Source: Methanolacinia paynteri
GTDB taxonomy: Archaea > Halobacteriota > Methanomicrobia > Methanomicrobiales > Methanomicrobiaceae
Direction: 5' to 3'
Length of the DNA stretch: 51,050 nt
NCBI RefSeq assembly: GCF_000784355.1
Contig: NZ_KN360928.1
Span: 16,642 to 67,691, forward strand
The notes beneath the pieces were generated by a model, which did not search any database, was not told the DNA's origin, and saw only the letters and a list, made by a program, of their open reading frames with translations. The translations under genes were made by a program, and so were the position numbers. This document shows positions 43,955 to 51,050 of the stretch, piece by piece (the stretch's first letter is position 1; each line of letters opens with the position of its first letter).

Positions 43955-46820
43955 AACAGCCGGATATTACGCGGTATTTTCCTTCCGGAACAGTCATTTC
44001 AAATCTTACACCCCTGCCCTGGAGGCCACATTCTCTTATCTCTATACCGGATATCGCGAGGATCTCCCTGGCCAGGAAGAGACCTAAGCCGGTATTTTTG
44101 CCGAACCCGCGCTCGAAGATCAGTTCCTTGTCGTCATCCGGGATCCCTGTTCCGTCGTCCTTCCAGACTATACTGTATCCGCCGTTTTCGGAACGCATGC
44201 ATGAGACCTCCACCCGTGAAACCGACTCACCGCCATGCCTCAAGGTATTGTCGAGAAGCGTGTCGAAGACCTTCCTCAGGATGGGGTCCGCTAAGATCTC
44301 TATATCGCAGCCGGTTATTTCAAAAGGAAGAGAACTCTGGCTTTTCACAACAGCGAGAATTTCAGCAAGGTTCTGCCATACAGGCACATGCGAACCGAGG
44401 TTCTCGTACTCTCTTGTGAATTCGATCTGCTTCTGGATCTTTTCAAGAAGTTCATGGAGGGTATCTATGTACTGGCCGTACTCCGGATCTTCAGGGTTTT
44501 TCAGCAGTTCGATGAAACAGTAAGCAGCCATGACGCTGTTCAGGATGTCATGACGTGTAATGCTGTAGAGGAGTTTCAGCTTGTGGTTTGCATTCTCAAG
44601 TGTTTCCCTGATATTTTTAACATCCCCGACATCATCGAAGAATCCCAGGACAATAAATGAGCCGTCCTTATTACTCTGTGAGATGCAGGCATTGATTTTC
44701 AGGTGCTTCTTTTTCGTCTCACCTTTTTTTATGTATTCAAAATTAAAGTCCTCGAGATAACCCTTCTCCAGGAGAGTATCGGTCATAAGATCGCTTCCGG
44801 CAGGGTAGGAATGCAGAATATCTTTCAGGGATCCTGGACTGCCTGTAACTTCTTCCGGAGAGGAGAAACCGAGAATTTTCGCCCCGGTTCCATTAAGGCT
44901 AAGAAATTCACCTTCCGACGTGCTGGTGAATATACCGATGGGAGCATTTTCGATCAGGTTCCGGTATTTCTCTTCGCTCTCCCTGAGTTCCCTGTGACTA
45001 TTTTCCAGTTCGTCGAAGCCCTGGCGCAGTTCTTCATCCATTGCCGCAAGCTGTTCATACGCAGAAGTCAGTTCTTTATTCCTGTTTATCAGGGCTTCCT
45101 CTGATTCTTTTTTGGCTGTGATATCCCGGATCGATTCGATGGCACCGGTGATTTTACCGCCGGAATCATAGAGTGGTGTTGCGATGAACCAGAGATAGGC
45201 GCCTTTGCCATCGTATAAATACGGAATCTCGAACTCGGATATGAGCCTGTTCCCGTCGGTTATGACTGAAGGATAATGAGATTCACCAAGAAGATCGCTG
45301 TCCAGGACCATATCGATAAGAATGGGCTTTCTTTCCCTGTAGAAGGGCAGGGCATACTCGTAATTTTCCCTGCCGACGATATCTTCGGACCGGATCCCAG
45401 TCATCTCCTCGATAGCCCGGTTCCATGCAATAACCCTGCCGTGATCGTCTATTACGAACGTTGCATCGGGAAGGAAATCGATGATGTCCATCAGCTCCTG
45501 CCTGCTCTCTCTTAATGCATCTTCGGCACGCTTCTGTTCGGTAATATCGGAAACCATGGCAAACGAACCTCTGAAGTTCCCGCTTTTTCCAAAGATAGGA
45601 GTTGATTTCACCTTCATCCACCTGATCTCCCCGTCCTTTCTCATCATTCTCCGGACATATAGACCGGTTGCACCCCCTTTCCTGTGCTCGACCTCCGAAA
45701 GGTGAGCTTTTTGATCCCCTTTATGGATGAACGATGAGATCTTTCTCCCGAACATCTCCCCTGTGGAGTATCCAAGCATCTCAGCCATTTTTTTATTTAC
45801 GAAGGTGGTCATCTCCCTGTGGTCCATCTCCCAGATTCCTTCCTCCGCCGTCTCGACAATGCGCCTGAATTTTTCCTCGCTCTCACGGAGGAGAATTTCT
45901 TTTTGCCCCAGTTCTTCGTAATTCTGCCTGAGCTCCTCTTCGGCCGCCTTGAGCTGTTCATATGCCCCCTGGATTTCGTCGTTTCTGCTCTCTATGGTCT
46001 TCAGGTGCATCCTGAGCTCTTCATTGAGCTCGGCGAGTTTTCTGTTGCTTTCCTGAAGTTCATCTTCGGCTGCCTTTCGTTCAGTGATCTCGTCAAGTAT
46101 GATCAGCAGGGCCGGCTTCTCTTCCCAATGAATAAGAGTGGAGTGAATCTTCACCCAGTGTGTATTCCCGGAAGAATCGAGGATCCTGAATTCATACTCA
46201 TCGGGAGCACTTTTTCCTGCGATTCTGCGTTCATAACGGCCGAGTACCATCTCACGATCATCGGGGTGGATTAAATCGTCAATAGATTTTCCGACCAGCT
46301 CACCCGGGGGAACATTGAGAATGGAGGAAAAACGGGGATTGGAAAACCTGACCAGGCGGTCCTGTGCAATGAAGATCGCTTCGTTCGCTTTTTCAACGAG
46401 CAGGCGGTACTTCTCTTCGCTGTCCCTTAGTGCTGCTTCGGTCTGCCTTAACGCGATCGACTGTCTCACCTTGTGAACAAGCTCTACAAACTGGGAGTTG
46501 GGTTCTCCACCCTTCTGGATGTAGAAATCGGCTCCGTTTTCAAAGGCCTGGATTACAACCTCTTCCCGGCCTTTGCCTGTGAAAATAATGAATGGTATTT
46601 TGTTGCCTGAGGCCCGGATGGCCTTCAGGAGCTCGATACCGTCCATTTTGGCCATCTGGTAATCGGAGATAACCGCATCATATTTTCCGGTTTTCATCAG
46701 TTCAAGTGCAAAAACTGCGGATTCGGCTGTATCGACTGAAAAGTCACCGCTCTTTTCAATAAATATCCTTGCGAGTTCGAGAAGAACGGGTTCGTCGTCG
46801 ACATAAAGAATCTTTATCAT
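43953..46820 (-). CDS. Hybrid sensor: receiver domain, four PAS domains, histidine kinase
   Basis: From ATG 46820 (GGTGATC upstream) the 955-residue protein has an N-terminal receiver domain with phospho-acceptor Asp53 (ISDYQMAKMDG), four PAS domains at about 140-260, 335-450, 460-580 and 640-730, with coiled coils between (the repeated YEQLxAxxEELRQ segments), a dimerisation helix with H at about 755 (SITRHDILNSV) and an ATPase domain with DNTLRHGG and KDDGTGIPDDDKELIFERGF, GLGLFLAREI. No membrane segment is seen, so it is cytosolic. Such receiver-first kinases are expanded in Methanomicrobiales. Signal and target are unknown. Confidence 0.92.
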   Translation of the reverse strand: MIKILYVDDEPVLLELARIFIEKSGDFSVDTAESAVFALELMKTGKYDAVISDYQMAKMDGIELLKAIRASGNKIPFIIFTGKGREEVVIQAFENGADFYIQKGGEPNSQFVELVHKVRQSIALRQTEAALRDSEEKYRLLVEKANEAIFIAQDRLVRFSNPRFSSILNVPPGELVGKSIDDLIHPDDREMVLGRYERRIAGKSAPDEYEFRILDSSGNTHWVKIHSTLIHWEEKPALLIILDEITERKAAEDELQESNRKLAELNEELRMHLKTIESRNDEIQGAYEQLKAAEEELRQNYEELGQKEILLRESEEKFRRIVETAEEGIWEMDHREMTTFVNKKMAEMLGYSTGEMFGRKISSFIHKGDQKAHLSEVEHRKGGATGLYVRRMMRKDGEIRWMKVKSTPIFGKSGNFRGSFAMVSDITEQKRAEDALRESRQELMDIIDFLPDATFVIDDHGRVIAWNRAIEEMTGIRSEDIVGRENYEYALPFYRERKPILIDMVLDSDLLGESHYPSVITDGNRLISEFEIPYLYDGKGAYLWFIATPLYDSGGKITGAIESIRDITAKKESEEALINRNKELTSAYEQLAAMDEELRQGFDELENSHRELRESEEKYRNLIENAPIGIFTSTSEGEFLSLNGTGAKILGFSSPEEVTGSPGSLKDILHSYPAGSDLMTDTLLEKGYLEDFNFEYIKKGETKKKHLKINACISQSNKDGSFIVLGFFDDVGDVKNIRETLENANHKLKLLYSITRHDILNSVMAAYCFIELLKNPEDPEYGQYIDTLHELLEKIQKQIEFTREYENLGSHVPVWQNLAEILAVVKSQSSLPFEITGCDIEILADPILRKVFDTLLDNTLRHGGESVSRVEVSCMRSENGGYSIVWKDDGTGIPDDDKELIFERGFGKNTGLGLFLAREILAISGIEIRECGLQGRGVRFEMTVPEGKYRVISGC

Positions 46821-47026
46821 GAGGGTGATCACCGAATCCCTTTGTTGTAGAATAGGGGAAGGTTCTGTAATAAATTATCCTTGTTCCGGATAGCCGAATA
46901 TAACAAACGACATCAAATTTGACATAGATCGATTCCCGCATGTAAACCGTTAATGATTATATATTGCGGCTTATCAACCATATATTGTAAATCCATCCTT
47001 AAACGATCGGTTTCCGGAAATGAAGA

Positions 47027-47040
47027 TATTAAATTTATTT
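47027..47040 (+). promoter_or_regulatory. TATA-like box of the methyltransferase gene at 47095
   Basis: TTAAATTTATTTTC lies within the longer open frame and predicts a transcript start near 47062, supporting the downstream ATG at 47095. Confidence 0.45.
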
Positions 47041-47094
47041 TCAGTAATTCCCGGACTATTCAAAAAAGAAAGAAAGATTTACAGAGGCAAAGAC

Positions 47095-47961
47095 ATGCAG
47101 AATTCAAAGAATATAAAAAACTGGATCGACTGCTGGGAAGCGTCGAAAAAAGATTCGGAAAAACCAGGGAACATGGGAGATCCCGAAGTATGGGAAAAAA
47201 GAGCGGAGATGTTCGCACACAGGCTCAAGCCCGGAAAACGGCAGGGAAGAACGAACATGGTACTCGAACTCCTGGAGGAGGTCGGTTTTAAACCGGAGGG
47301 GTCCCGTGTCCTCGACATAGGCTGCGGTCCGGGAGCGTTGGCAATTCCCCTTGCCCGTGCCGGTGCCGAAGTTACGGCAATCGACATCTCCTCGAAGACA
47401 CTGGAATACCTGAAAGATAATGCAGAGAAAGAAGGACTCTCGATAAACCCCGTCAAATGCCACTGGTGGACTGCGGATATAGACGAACTCGGGTTCAGGG
47501 ACCAGTTCGATCTCGTGATATCGTCGATGACCCCGGCGATTAAAGACTTCGAGACATTCGAAAAGATGAACGCCTGCTCGAAGAACTACTGCTACCTCAG
47601 CCATTTCATCAGGAAAACCGACAACGAGGTTGACCCGGAGATCTACAGGGATATCCTGAAAACAGAGCCTCCACGCCGCAAGTCTGAAGGGACGATACCC
47701 GGATTCTTCTATATCTTCATGTACGTCTACCTCAACGGGTACAGTCCGCTGGTTACGATCAACCACAGGCAGCCGGAAGGCGATAATGGATGGAAAGACG
47801 CTGCAGAAAGAGCAATCGAATTTTTGGAGGCTGAGTATGACTGCACGGAATCGGTCAAATCGGAGATCATGGACTATTATGAAAAGAAGGCAAAGGCCGG
47901 GGAAGACCTCTTTGGATCGGATGTATTCATAGGCATGATGGCATGGTCGAAGGACAAGTGA
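47095..47961 (+). CDS. Class I SAM-dependent methyltransferase
   Basis: From ATG 47095 (AGAGG seven bases upstream) the protein has 288 residues; ATG 47020 lies before the inferred promoter. Motif I is VLDIGCGPGALAIPLARAGA, motif II EVTAIDISSKTLEYL, and DLVISSMTPAIKDF follows. The protein resembles archaeal methyltransferases annotated as type 11, with a long C-terminal part containing PGFFYIFMYVYLNGYSP and a charged end (YYEKKAKAGEDLFGSDV). The acceptor is unknown. An oligo-T run occurs at 48009-48015. Confidence 0.83.
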   Translation: MQNSKNIKNWIDCWEASKKDSEKPGNMGDPEVWEKRAEMFAHRLKPGKRQGRTNMVLELLEEVGFKPEGSRVLDIGCGPGALAIPLARAGAEVTAIDISSKTLEYLKDNAEKEGLSINPVKCHWWTADIDELGFRDQFDLVISSMTPAIKDFETFEKMNACSKNYCYLSHFIRKTDNEVDPEIYRDILKTEPPRRKSEGTIPGFFYIFMYVYLNGYSPLVTINHRQPEGDNGWKDAAERAIEFLEAEYDCTESVKSEIMDYYEKKAKAGEDLFGSDVFIGMMAWSKDK

Positions 47962-48008
47962 ACCGAAATATTATAACTCATAACCCGGTAATTCACTCCG
48001 AAATTATA

Positions 48009-48015
48009 TTTTTTT
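48009..48015 (+). terminator. Oligo-T terminator after the methyltransferase gene
   Basis: Seven T residues within AT-rich sequence about 50 bases after the stop at 47961. Confidence 0.45.
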
Positions 48016-48176
48016 AATACTCGCAAAATTTTTGCATACCCCCACATAACAGTTCGAATCTTCACTAAAATTCCGGCAGGGATAAAGATAAAGCGTCTTA
48101 AAAGAGATAAGAGATTGCCATTTTAAGGCAGACCGGAAAGATGCCTGCCTGGATCAGAAACGCGAGGGTGAACGAT

Positions 48177-49586
48177 ATGAATACGGAAAATGATCCCCGA
48201 AAAGTTATAGAAGTGATAAATCCGGCGGACGGTTCTACCATCGGGACTGTTTCTGCCGGAACTGCTTCAGATATCGGTGCTGCCGTCGATGATGCCTCCG
48301 GAGCACTTGCAAAGTGGTCGCCGCTACTTCCGAGGGAGAGGGGGAAGAAGCTCTTCAACGCCGCAGCGGCGATCAGGAAGGATAAGGACAGGCTCGCATC
48401 ACTCCTGACGTCCGAGCAGGGAAAGCCGCTTGCCGAATCTAAAAACGAGATCATGGGCTGTGCAAACGTGCTTGAATACTATGCCTCAATCTCGGGATCG
48501 ATCACAGGCGAGGCTCTTCCCAAGTCCGATTACGGCTACTCGTTCACTATAAAGAAGCCGCTCGGGGTCTGCGGTGCGATCATCCCGTGGAATATGCCGG
48601 CCCTGATAATGGCATGGAAGACCGGGCCTGCACTCGTCGCCGGAAACGCTCTGATCGTAAAACCTGCGACATCGACACCGCTTACGTGCATGGAGATGGC
48701 ATCGGTAATACACGGGGCAGGGGTTCCTGAAGAGATACTCCGGGTGATCCCCGGAAGCGGGGATGAGGTCGGAAACGCGATCGCCGCCCACCCTGAGATA
48801 AGAGCGGTATCGTTCACCGGATCGACAGAGACAGGAAAACTCGTCGAAAAGGCAGCCTGCGGAACGGGAAAACACCTTACACTTGAGCTTGGCGGAAGCG
48901 ACCCGATGATCGTATGCGACGACGCCGATATCTCTGCGGCGGCGGCAGGTGCGGTTGCCGGACGTTTCTATAACTGCGGCCAGACATGCACGGCCGTAAA
49001 GCGCCTGTATGTATTCGAAAGCGTTGCAGACGAGTTCATGAGGGTACTTGAACCCGCGGTTGCAGGGATAAAGATCGGAAACGGGCTCTCTCCGGGTGTA
49101 AGGATGGGGCCGATGAGCAGCAGCACGGGAAGGGAGAGGATCGAAGAGATCATAGACTATGTCCGTAACTCGGGCGACGGGGGGATCACAAGAGGCGGCC
49201 GGATCCCGGAAGGTGCAGAATATGAAAAGGGCTTCTTCTATGAACCTACGATCATAGCCGGAGTCTCAGGCGAAAGCAGGCTCATGAAAGAGGAGGTCTT
49301 CGGCCCCGTGCTCCCTGTTTCCATAGTCTCCGGGATGAATGAAGCGATAGAGTCGGCGAACTCGACGAAATACGGCCTCGGCGCCTCGGTCTGGACAAGA
49401 AACATAGGGCGGGCGACAAGGGCCGCAGAAGAGATCGACGCCGGTATCGTGTGGATCAACAGGCACTTAAAGATCCCCCCGGAGGTTCCGTTCGGCGGGG
49501 AGAAGGCAAGCGGAAGCGGAAGGGAAAACGGAATTTATGCACCGGAACGTTATATGACAGAAAAAACAGTCATAGTCTCGCCTTAA
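48177..49586 (+). CDS. NAD(P)-dependent aldehyde dehydrogenase
   Basis: From ATG 48177 (GAGGGTGA upstream) the protein has 469 residues; ATG 48141 would add 12. The family signatures are present: IIPWNMPALIMAWKTGPALV, FTGSTETGKLV (dinucleotide site), LELGGSDP with the general-base Glu, and the catalytic Cys in YNCGQTCTAVKRLYV. The closest groups are succinate-semialdehyde and lactaldehyde dehydrogenases; in methanogens a homolog (MJ1411) oxidises lactaldehyde for F420 synthesis. Either is possible. A QueG-like gene follows after 35 bases. Confidence 0.9.
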   Translation: MNTENDPRKVIEVINPADGSTIGTVSAGTASDIGAAVDDASGALAKWSPLLPRERGKKLFNAAAAIRKDKDRLASLLTSEQGKPLAESKNEIMGCANVLEYYASISGSITGEALPKSDYGYSFTIKKPLGVCGAIIPWNMPALIMAWKTGPALVAGNALIVKPATSTPLTCMEMASVIHGAGVPEEILRVIPGSGDEVGNAIAAHPEIRAVSFTGSTETGKLVEKAACGTGKHLTLELGGSDPMIVCDDADISAAAAGAVAGRFYNCGQTCTAVKRLYVFESVADEFMRVLEPAVAGIKIGNGLSPGVRMGPMSSSTGRERIEEIIDYVRNSGDGGITRGGRIPEGAEYEKGFFYEPTIIAGVSGESRLMKEEVFGPVLPVSIVSGMNEAIESANSTKYGLGASVWTRNIGRATRAAEEIDAGIVWINRHLKIPPEVPFGGEKASGSGRENGIYAPERYMTEKTVIVSP

Positions 49587-49621
49587 TAGCAGGAAGGAAC
49601 TCGGGATACAGGAACCTATCA

Positions 49622-50347
49622 ATGAGTGATTTGAAGAAAGAAACTACGCGAATTACAGAAGAGCTTGACAATTTCATCGGCAGCTGCGATGCCGCAATAT
49701 GGGGCTACTGCGACCTTTCAGGCATTACTAACCGTCCTTTCCCGGAACTCAGGAACGGGATATCGATGGGGATAAAACTGAACCCTAAAATAGTCCTATC
49801 CCTGAAGGAAGGGCCGGGAGAGGAATACACCCGTGAATATGACGAGGTCAATATCCGGCTGGCGGAACTTGCCGGGAAAGTTTCCGAATTTCTCAAAGAT
49901 CTTGGATACAACGCCGGTTTCATACCCCCTACACAAAGTCTCAACGACCCGGAAAAACTCTATGCAAAATTCCCACACAAGACTGCTGCAACCTTGTCCG
50001 GTCTCGGATGGATCGGGAAGAACGCACTTCTGGTTACAAAAAAATACGGGTCTGCACTTAGGATCATCACGATATTCACCGACTCCCCGGTAACCACGGG
50101 AGATCCTGTTGTAAAATCATACTGCGGAGACTGCAACAATTGCAGGGAGCTCTGTCCTGCAGGAGCTGTACGGGGTGTGAAGTGGTCGCAGGGAATGTCG
50201 AGGGAGGAAATTCTCAATACACGCGGGTGCTTTGAATACAGCAGAAAAATGGGATACGAAGCCGGCCCGGGACATGGAGTATGCGGGAGATGCATCGTAG
50301 TCTGCCCGTGGACTGAAAAATACCTGAAACGGGAAGGCGTCCTGTAA
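49622..50347 (+). CDS. QueG-like (COG1600) dicluster Fe-S protein, second copy
   Basis: From ATG 49622 the protein has 241 residues. It shares the COG1600 layout with the protein at 27521: KTAATLSGLGWIGKNALLVT, then CGDCNNCRELCPAGAV and CGRCIVVCPWTEKYL for two [4Fe-4S] clusters. It is shorter than QueG and lacks the HEAT-like C-terminus. The open frame reaches back into the aldehyde dehydrogenase gene, but residues before MSDLKKET do not fit. It sits between an aldehyde dehydrogenase and endonuclease IV with short gaps, so all three may be cotranscribed. Confidence 0.85.
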   Translation: MSDLKKETTRITEELDNFIGSCDAAIWGYCDLSGITNRPFPELRNGISMGIKLNPKIVLSLKEGPGEEYTREYDEVNIRLAELAGKVSEFLKDLGYNAGFIPPTQSLNDPEKLYAKFPHKTAATLSGLGWIGKNALLVTKKYGSALRIITIFTDSPVTTGDPVVKSYCGDCNNCRELCPAGAVRGVKWSQGMSREEILNTRGCFEYSRKMGYEAGPGHGVCGRCIVVCPWTEKYLKREGVL

Positions 50348-50368
50348 TCAAAACGGGGATTCCTGAAG

Positions 50369-51050
50369 ATGAGTGTAAAAGTGGGCTGCCATGTTTCAAT
50401 CGCCGGATCGATCGATCAGGCCGTCGATCGTGCAGAGAAGATCGGGTGCGACACCTTCCAGGTGTTCACCGGAAACCCGAGAGGATGGAATGTCAAGCCT
50501 CTCGAAGAGAATGCTGCCAAATCATTCAGGGATAAAGTGACTGCATCAGGCATCTCTCCGGTTATAGCTCATATGCCGTATCTCCCGAATCCCGCATCGC
50601 CGAAGGATGAGCTGTACGAAAAGTCATGCAGCGTCCTTCTACGTGAACTTCAGAGATGCGATACTCTCGGAATACCATATCTTGTCACTCATCCCGGAAG
50701 CCATTTAGGGAGCGGAAGAGAGGGAGGAATCGAAAGAATCGCAGGAGCAATCGATTCGGCACTCGCGAAGGATACGGGAAGCACCTGCATACTTGTCGAA
50801 AATACAAGCGGATCGAAGAACTCTATCGGAGGAAGTCTTGAGGATATTAGCGACATTCTGGATGCTGTGTCCGGCACCGGGAAGAAAAGAACCGGCGTCT
50901 GCTTCGACACCTGCCATGCATTCGCTGCAGGTTACGATCTCTCTGAAAAGTCCGGCCTCGATGATCTGCTTGACAGATTCGAGTCGTTGATCGGCCTTAA
51001 AAGACTGAAGGTCATCCATCTCAACGACTCGAAAGGAGCAGTCGGAGGAC
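50369..51050 (+). CDS. nfo: Endonuclease IV, 3' truncated by the window end
   Basis: The frame starts MSVKVGCHVSIAGSIDQAVD and runs past the window end (227 residues visible). The trinuclear zinc ligands of Nfo are in view: His in IAHMPYL, His in VTHPGSHLGSG, Glu in LVENTSG, Asp and His in CFDTCHAFAAGYD, and His in VIHLNDSKG. It cleaves DNA 5' to abasic sites in base excision repair. It begins 21 bases after the Fe-S protein gene. Family length is about 280, so some 50 residues are missing. Confidence 0.95.
   Translation, partial: MSVKVGCHVSIAGSIDQAVDRAEKIGCDTFQVFTGNPRGWNVKPLEENAAKSFRDKVTASGISPVIAHMPYLPNPASPKDELYEKSCSVLLRELQRCDTLGIPYLVTHPGSHLGSGREGGIERIAGAIDSALAKDTGSTCILVENTSGSKNSIGGSLEDISDILDAVSGTGKKRTGVCFDTCHAFAAGYDLSEKSGLDDLLDRFESLIGLKRLKVIHLNDSKGAVGG

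Noticed and set aside
48051-48060. GTTCGAATC resembling a tRNA T-loop
   Set aside because: The flanking bases cannot form a T-stem and no acceptor, D or anticodon arm can be drawn upstream.

Overview
The window looks like chromosomal DNA of a euryarchaeal methanogen, most likely in the Methanomicrobiales (a Methanolacinia/Methanoplanus-like genome is my guess from recall, not tested). Supporting signs are an MtrH-type methyltransferase, an Amt-GlnK pair behind an NrpR-like GGAA-N6-TTCC operator, a DUF2115 protein, a receiver-multiPAS-histidine kinase of the methanogen type, archaeal TATA boxes about 25 bp ahead of inferred transcript starts, GGTGAT-type ribosome binding sites and frequent lipobox lipoproteins. 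No rRNA, tRNA, CRISPR array or insertion sequence was found. The first and last genes are cut by the window edges.

Layout. 1-2.7 kb: partial flavodoxin-like reductase, radical SAM protein, GrpB-family protein, pyridoxamine-phosphate-oxidase-like protein. 2.7-5.4 kb (minus): lipoprotein plus APC permease. 5.5-8.2 kb: HxlR regulator divergent from a redox operon (flavin reductase, ferredoxin-nitroreductase, cysteine-rich flavodoxin-like protein). 8.3-9.8 kb: CruF-like membrane protein and a methyltransferase. 9.8-11.5 kb (minus): the ACT-domain/UPF0210 pair. 11.6-15 kb: hydrolase, lipoprotein, GNAT-YoaP acetyltransferase, TIGR04076 protein. 15.2-17.1 kb: a strikingly AT-rich two-gene island encoding a HEPN/Abi-like protein and an uncharacterised partner, a candidate defence module. 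17.2-20.4 kb: methyltransferase, GyrI-like protein, radical SAM/SPASM protein. 20.6-22.7 kb: a tandem duplication of a secreted alpha/beta hydrolase lipoprotein with a gene-conversion-like tract. 22.8-26 kb: an unknown Cys-rich protein, DUF2115, then amt-glnK. 26.3-31.3 kb (minus): hydrolase, QueG-like Fe-S protein, HNH endonuclease, P-type H+-ATPase.

31.6-34.6 kb encodes a large secreted two-domain GH18 chitinase with four chitin-binding modules. 34.7-39.5 kb is the most interesting block: an MtrH-like methyltransferase, a [2Fe-2S]/ASKHA corrinoid-activating protein, a corrinoid protein and a UroD-family methyltransferase. This is the full parts list of a bacterial-type (Mto/Odm-like) methyl transfer system that would feed methyl groups from an unknown donor to tetrahydromethanopterin. 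39.6-43.9 kb is a separate operon with a biodegradative AdiA-type arginine decarboxylase, a GadC/AdiC-like antiporter and a small membrane-anchored protein. 44-46.8 kb (minus) is the hybrid sensor kinase. 47-51 kb holds a methyltransferase and an aldehyde dehydrogenase, QueG-like protein, endonuclease IV run.

Start codons were chosen from ribosome binding sites and TATA positions. Several genes appear to use TTG, and amt probably uses CTG. All functional calls rest on motifs and remembered family resemblance; no database search was run.
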